Below, piece by piece: positions 62,059 through 64,000 of a stretch of 64,000 bases of DNA. The notes below the pieces were generated by a model. It was not told where the DNA came from and searched no databases. It saw only the letters and a list, made by a program, of their open reading frames with translations. The DNA comes from Atrichornis clamosus (Eukaryota > Chordata > Aves > Passeriformes > Menuridae). Every line of letters starts with the position of its first letter. Within the stretch, counting starts at the first letter, position 1. A program made the position numbers and the translations under genes. Location of the stretch: assembly GCA_013400975.1 (NCBI GenBank), contig WBMZ01003323.1, positions 1-64,000 on the forward strand, in the 5' to 3' direction.

Positions 62059-64000
62059 ACTAATTAAATATTCTCCATATTCTCCTTCAAATAATGTCCC
62101 CTTTCTTCAGATTTGAACATTTGAGAACTGCTGAATCATTTTGGAATATAACACACACATAATTAGGATGATCACTAGCAGTATTGATGCAGTTTTCAAG
62201 TTAACATACATTATTCATACAGACTTTACTTCTGCAAGAGGACTGCAATGTCATTCAATACTTCCCTTATTGTATGTTTGCAAGAAAATGGATCAAAACA
62301 GAACACAAGCACATACTCTGAAAAGAGACAAACCCCATTATTCTCAGGCAATTCACCATCACTTCTTTTCAACTTGACCTCCTTTCCATTGTTAATGTAA
62401 CCCTTACAAAGGGCAGCAGTAGACTTCAGGAATTTTAGGGTCTCTGTGCAAACACACGCCAACCCTTACCTGCACAATCTCCTGTAGCAACATAGTATAT
62501 CTATAAAAAAACCAACTTTAGCATATAAATAGAAATACCTTACATATGGCTTTTTATTTACATTATATTAACCACTTAACATTTGGTTATAGGGAAAATA
62601 TTTTTTAAGGTCATGTTCCTCCTCAAACATGGAGCATCCTGTTTTCTATCCTGCAGAATGGGAAAGCTGGACAGGAGCATAAGGTTTGCTGAGTGACACA
62701 TCTACAACATGAATTGAATTTTTGGCAGTTAAAATGATTTTACATCAATCTGTGGACATTCTCAGATGGCTGGAGCAAGTGGCAATCAATCTTTGCTTAA
62801 ATACACCCCTAAGTGAATGCTACTAATTAGGACAATTGGCTCTGGCTGAAATGATCAAGATCCCAAGCCCTTTCTGAGCAGCAACCACAAGTCAATATGA
62901 ATTATGAAGCATGGATGCAAGTTTGTTTGCTGGCAGATTTTTTAATAAATAACTCATGCATTTAAATTCATGTTTTCTTTGCCATAATAAGTCATAGTCT
63001 CAAATACAGTGCAGTACAGCAGTATAAGCTGAAAACACACAGATGTGGCCAAATGTAAGAAAATGCTACAATTGAGAAGAAAATGTTTCACTGGATATTC
63101 AGGGTGCCCACAATTAACTTTTCAAAGTCTAGTAGAAAGAATCTACACTAACAGAAAAACAAAGATTTAGGTAAAGGAAATTATATATGAAATCTTTTCC
63201 AGGTGAATGATACTGTTGTCTCAGACAAAGCAAGTTATGCTTTCTTAATATAATGTAAGCTCCACCTTCAAGACTAAACAGGAATTGCTACATTTAAGTC
63301 ATGTCCTTGTCCCACCTGGGTGTCCCAGGAACCAGTGCTGTTAAATGTCTTCAGCTGTGTATTGTGCTTATTAACTTAGTAATGTCCTTATTAACTTAGA
63401 TAATAGCTGTATTTCATCCAATTTCCGTTAAAAAAATTTTTTTAAATGCTTTCAAACTGGAACCCTGTTGCCTCTAGTTATAAAGGGCTTTCAGATGAAA
63501 ACCCTAATTCTTGCTATGACAAGCCTCTCAAATATGTGTCTGTTGTCTTCTGTGCTGTGCTGAATGTGGGTCAAGACGAGCTTTGTTATCACATGGCTTC
63601 TGATACTGACTGCAGAGTTTGGAAAAAGACCATGCAACTCTAAGTAGATTAAAAAGGAAAATACAGAGTAATATAGGGGCTGAGCACCTGACAGTGAGAC
63701 CTTTTAGTCTCAATACATGAGTTTTTGGAGTTTATGTATCACAGCACATGGTGAAAGCCCCAGAAATCATCTGGAAAATGATGAGTTGCAGTATATTTGA
63801 GAAGGGTCTTAGAAATTGGATTTTCTGAAGAAACTTCTTTTTTTGGTCTGTATCACAGTGACCTTAAAAGCCATCATTTAGAGGTAGGAAAATCTCAATC
63901 TTTTATGTAAAACAAAATATTACTTAAAAACAAGCTGTTTTCATCTTTCTTTTTAAAATTTTTTTAAGTTGAAAATATATAAAATAATCTAGAAGGCCTG
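62059..64000. other. Unassigned AT-rich non-coding DNA
   Basis: No repeat family, exon or RNA gene was recognised. Frames are under 80 codons. The 'gtccttattaacttag' motif at about 63385 repeats part of a 'gcttattaacttagtaat' sequence just before it, a small local duplication. Confidence 0.5.

Noticed and set aside
1..64000. CRISPR arrays, operons, rRNA, bacterial or phage genes
   Set aside because: No regularly spaced repeats, no dense coding, and the repeats are those of a bird genome.

Overview
This window looks like a non-coding stretch of a bird nuclear genome, most likely a passerine. It is AT-rich over most of its length. I find no convincing host protein-coding gene and no functional RNA gene. 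The organism call rests on the repeats. There are at least eleven CR1 LINE fragments with the typical avian 3' end (a core like 'tcccttccaac' followed by a 'ttctatgatt'-type terminus). There are several bird-type endogenous-retrovirus LTRs. There is also a SINE with a tRNA-Ile head fused to a CR1-like tail, the structure of the passerine family TguSINE1.

Layout. 0.2-0.8 kb is a locally GC-rich block with several strong splice-like signals. 1.5-1.9 kb holds a weak, coding-looking minus-strand relic. 4.5-5.0 kb has a minus-strand CR1 3' end and then the plus-strand tRNA-Ile/CR1 SINE. 5-14.5 kb is unassigned AT-rich DNA. 14.5-16.3 kb carries two plus-strand CR1 3' fragments, and a short CR1 tail lies at 20.3 kb. 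At 23.6-24.15 kb a minus-strand CR1 is cut by the 5' part of a plus-strand LTR. 25.7-26.8 kb is an old minus-strand CR1 that still shows the C-terminal half of its reverse transcriptase. 31.06-31.53 kb is a solo LTR with a perfect target-site duplication, and 32.4-32.7 kb is another minus-strand CR1. 33-46 kb is mostly unassigned, with simple repeats at 36.2, 37.5, 40.1 and 42.8 kb.

46.3-50.4 kb is the densest repeat zone. It holds a 984-bp solo LTR, a 84-bp internally deleted LTR that keeps both ends and its target duplication, and a 2-kb CR1 whose ORF2 is broken by frameshifts and by loss of the reverse-transcriptase core. 50.4-59.9 kb is unassigned. 59.9-62.06 kb holds three plus-strand CR1 3' ends in a row. 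The remainder to 64 kb is unassigned.

None of the elements appears capable of moving itself: the two CR1s with readable coding sequence are broken, the other CR1s are 3' stubs, and the LTRs have no retroviral genes beside them. I see no new biological system here. The points most worth checking are the LTR insertions with recognisable target duplications (two at an ACTCAT site), the SINE, the 124-nt pyrimidine tract, a hairpin at 45.8 kb, and the splice-like exon near the left end. Family names come from recalled repeat structure, not from a database search, and repeat edges are accurate to roughly 5-30 bp unless a terminal motif fixes them.
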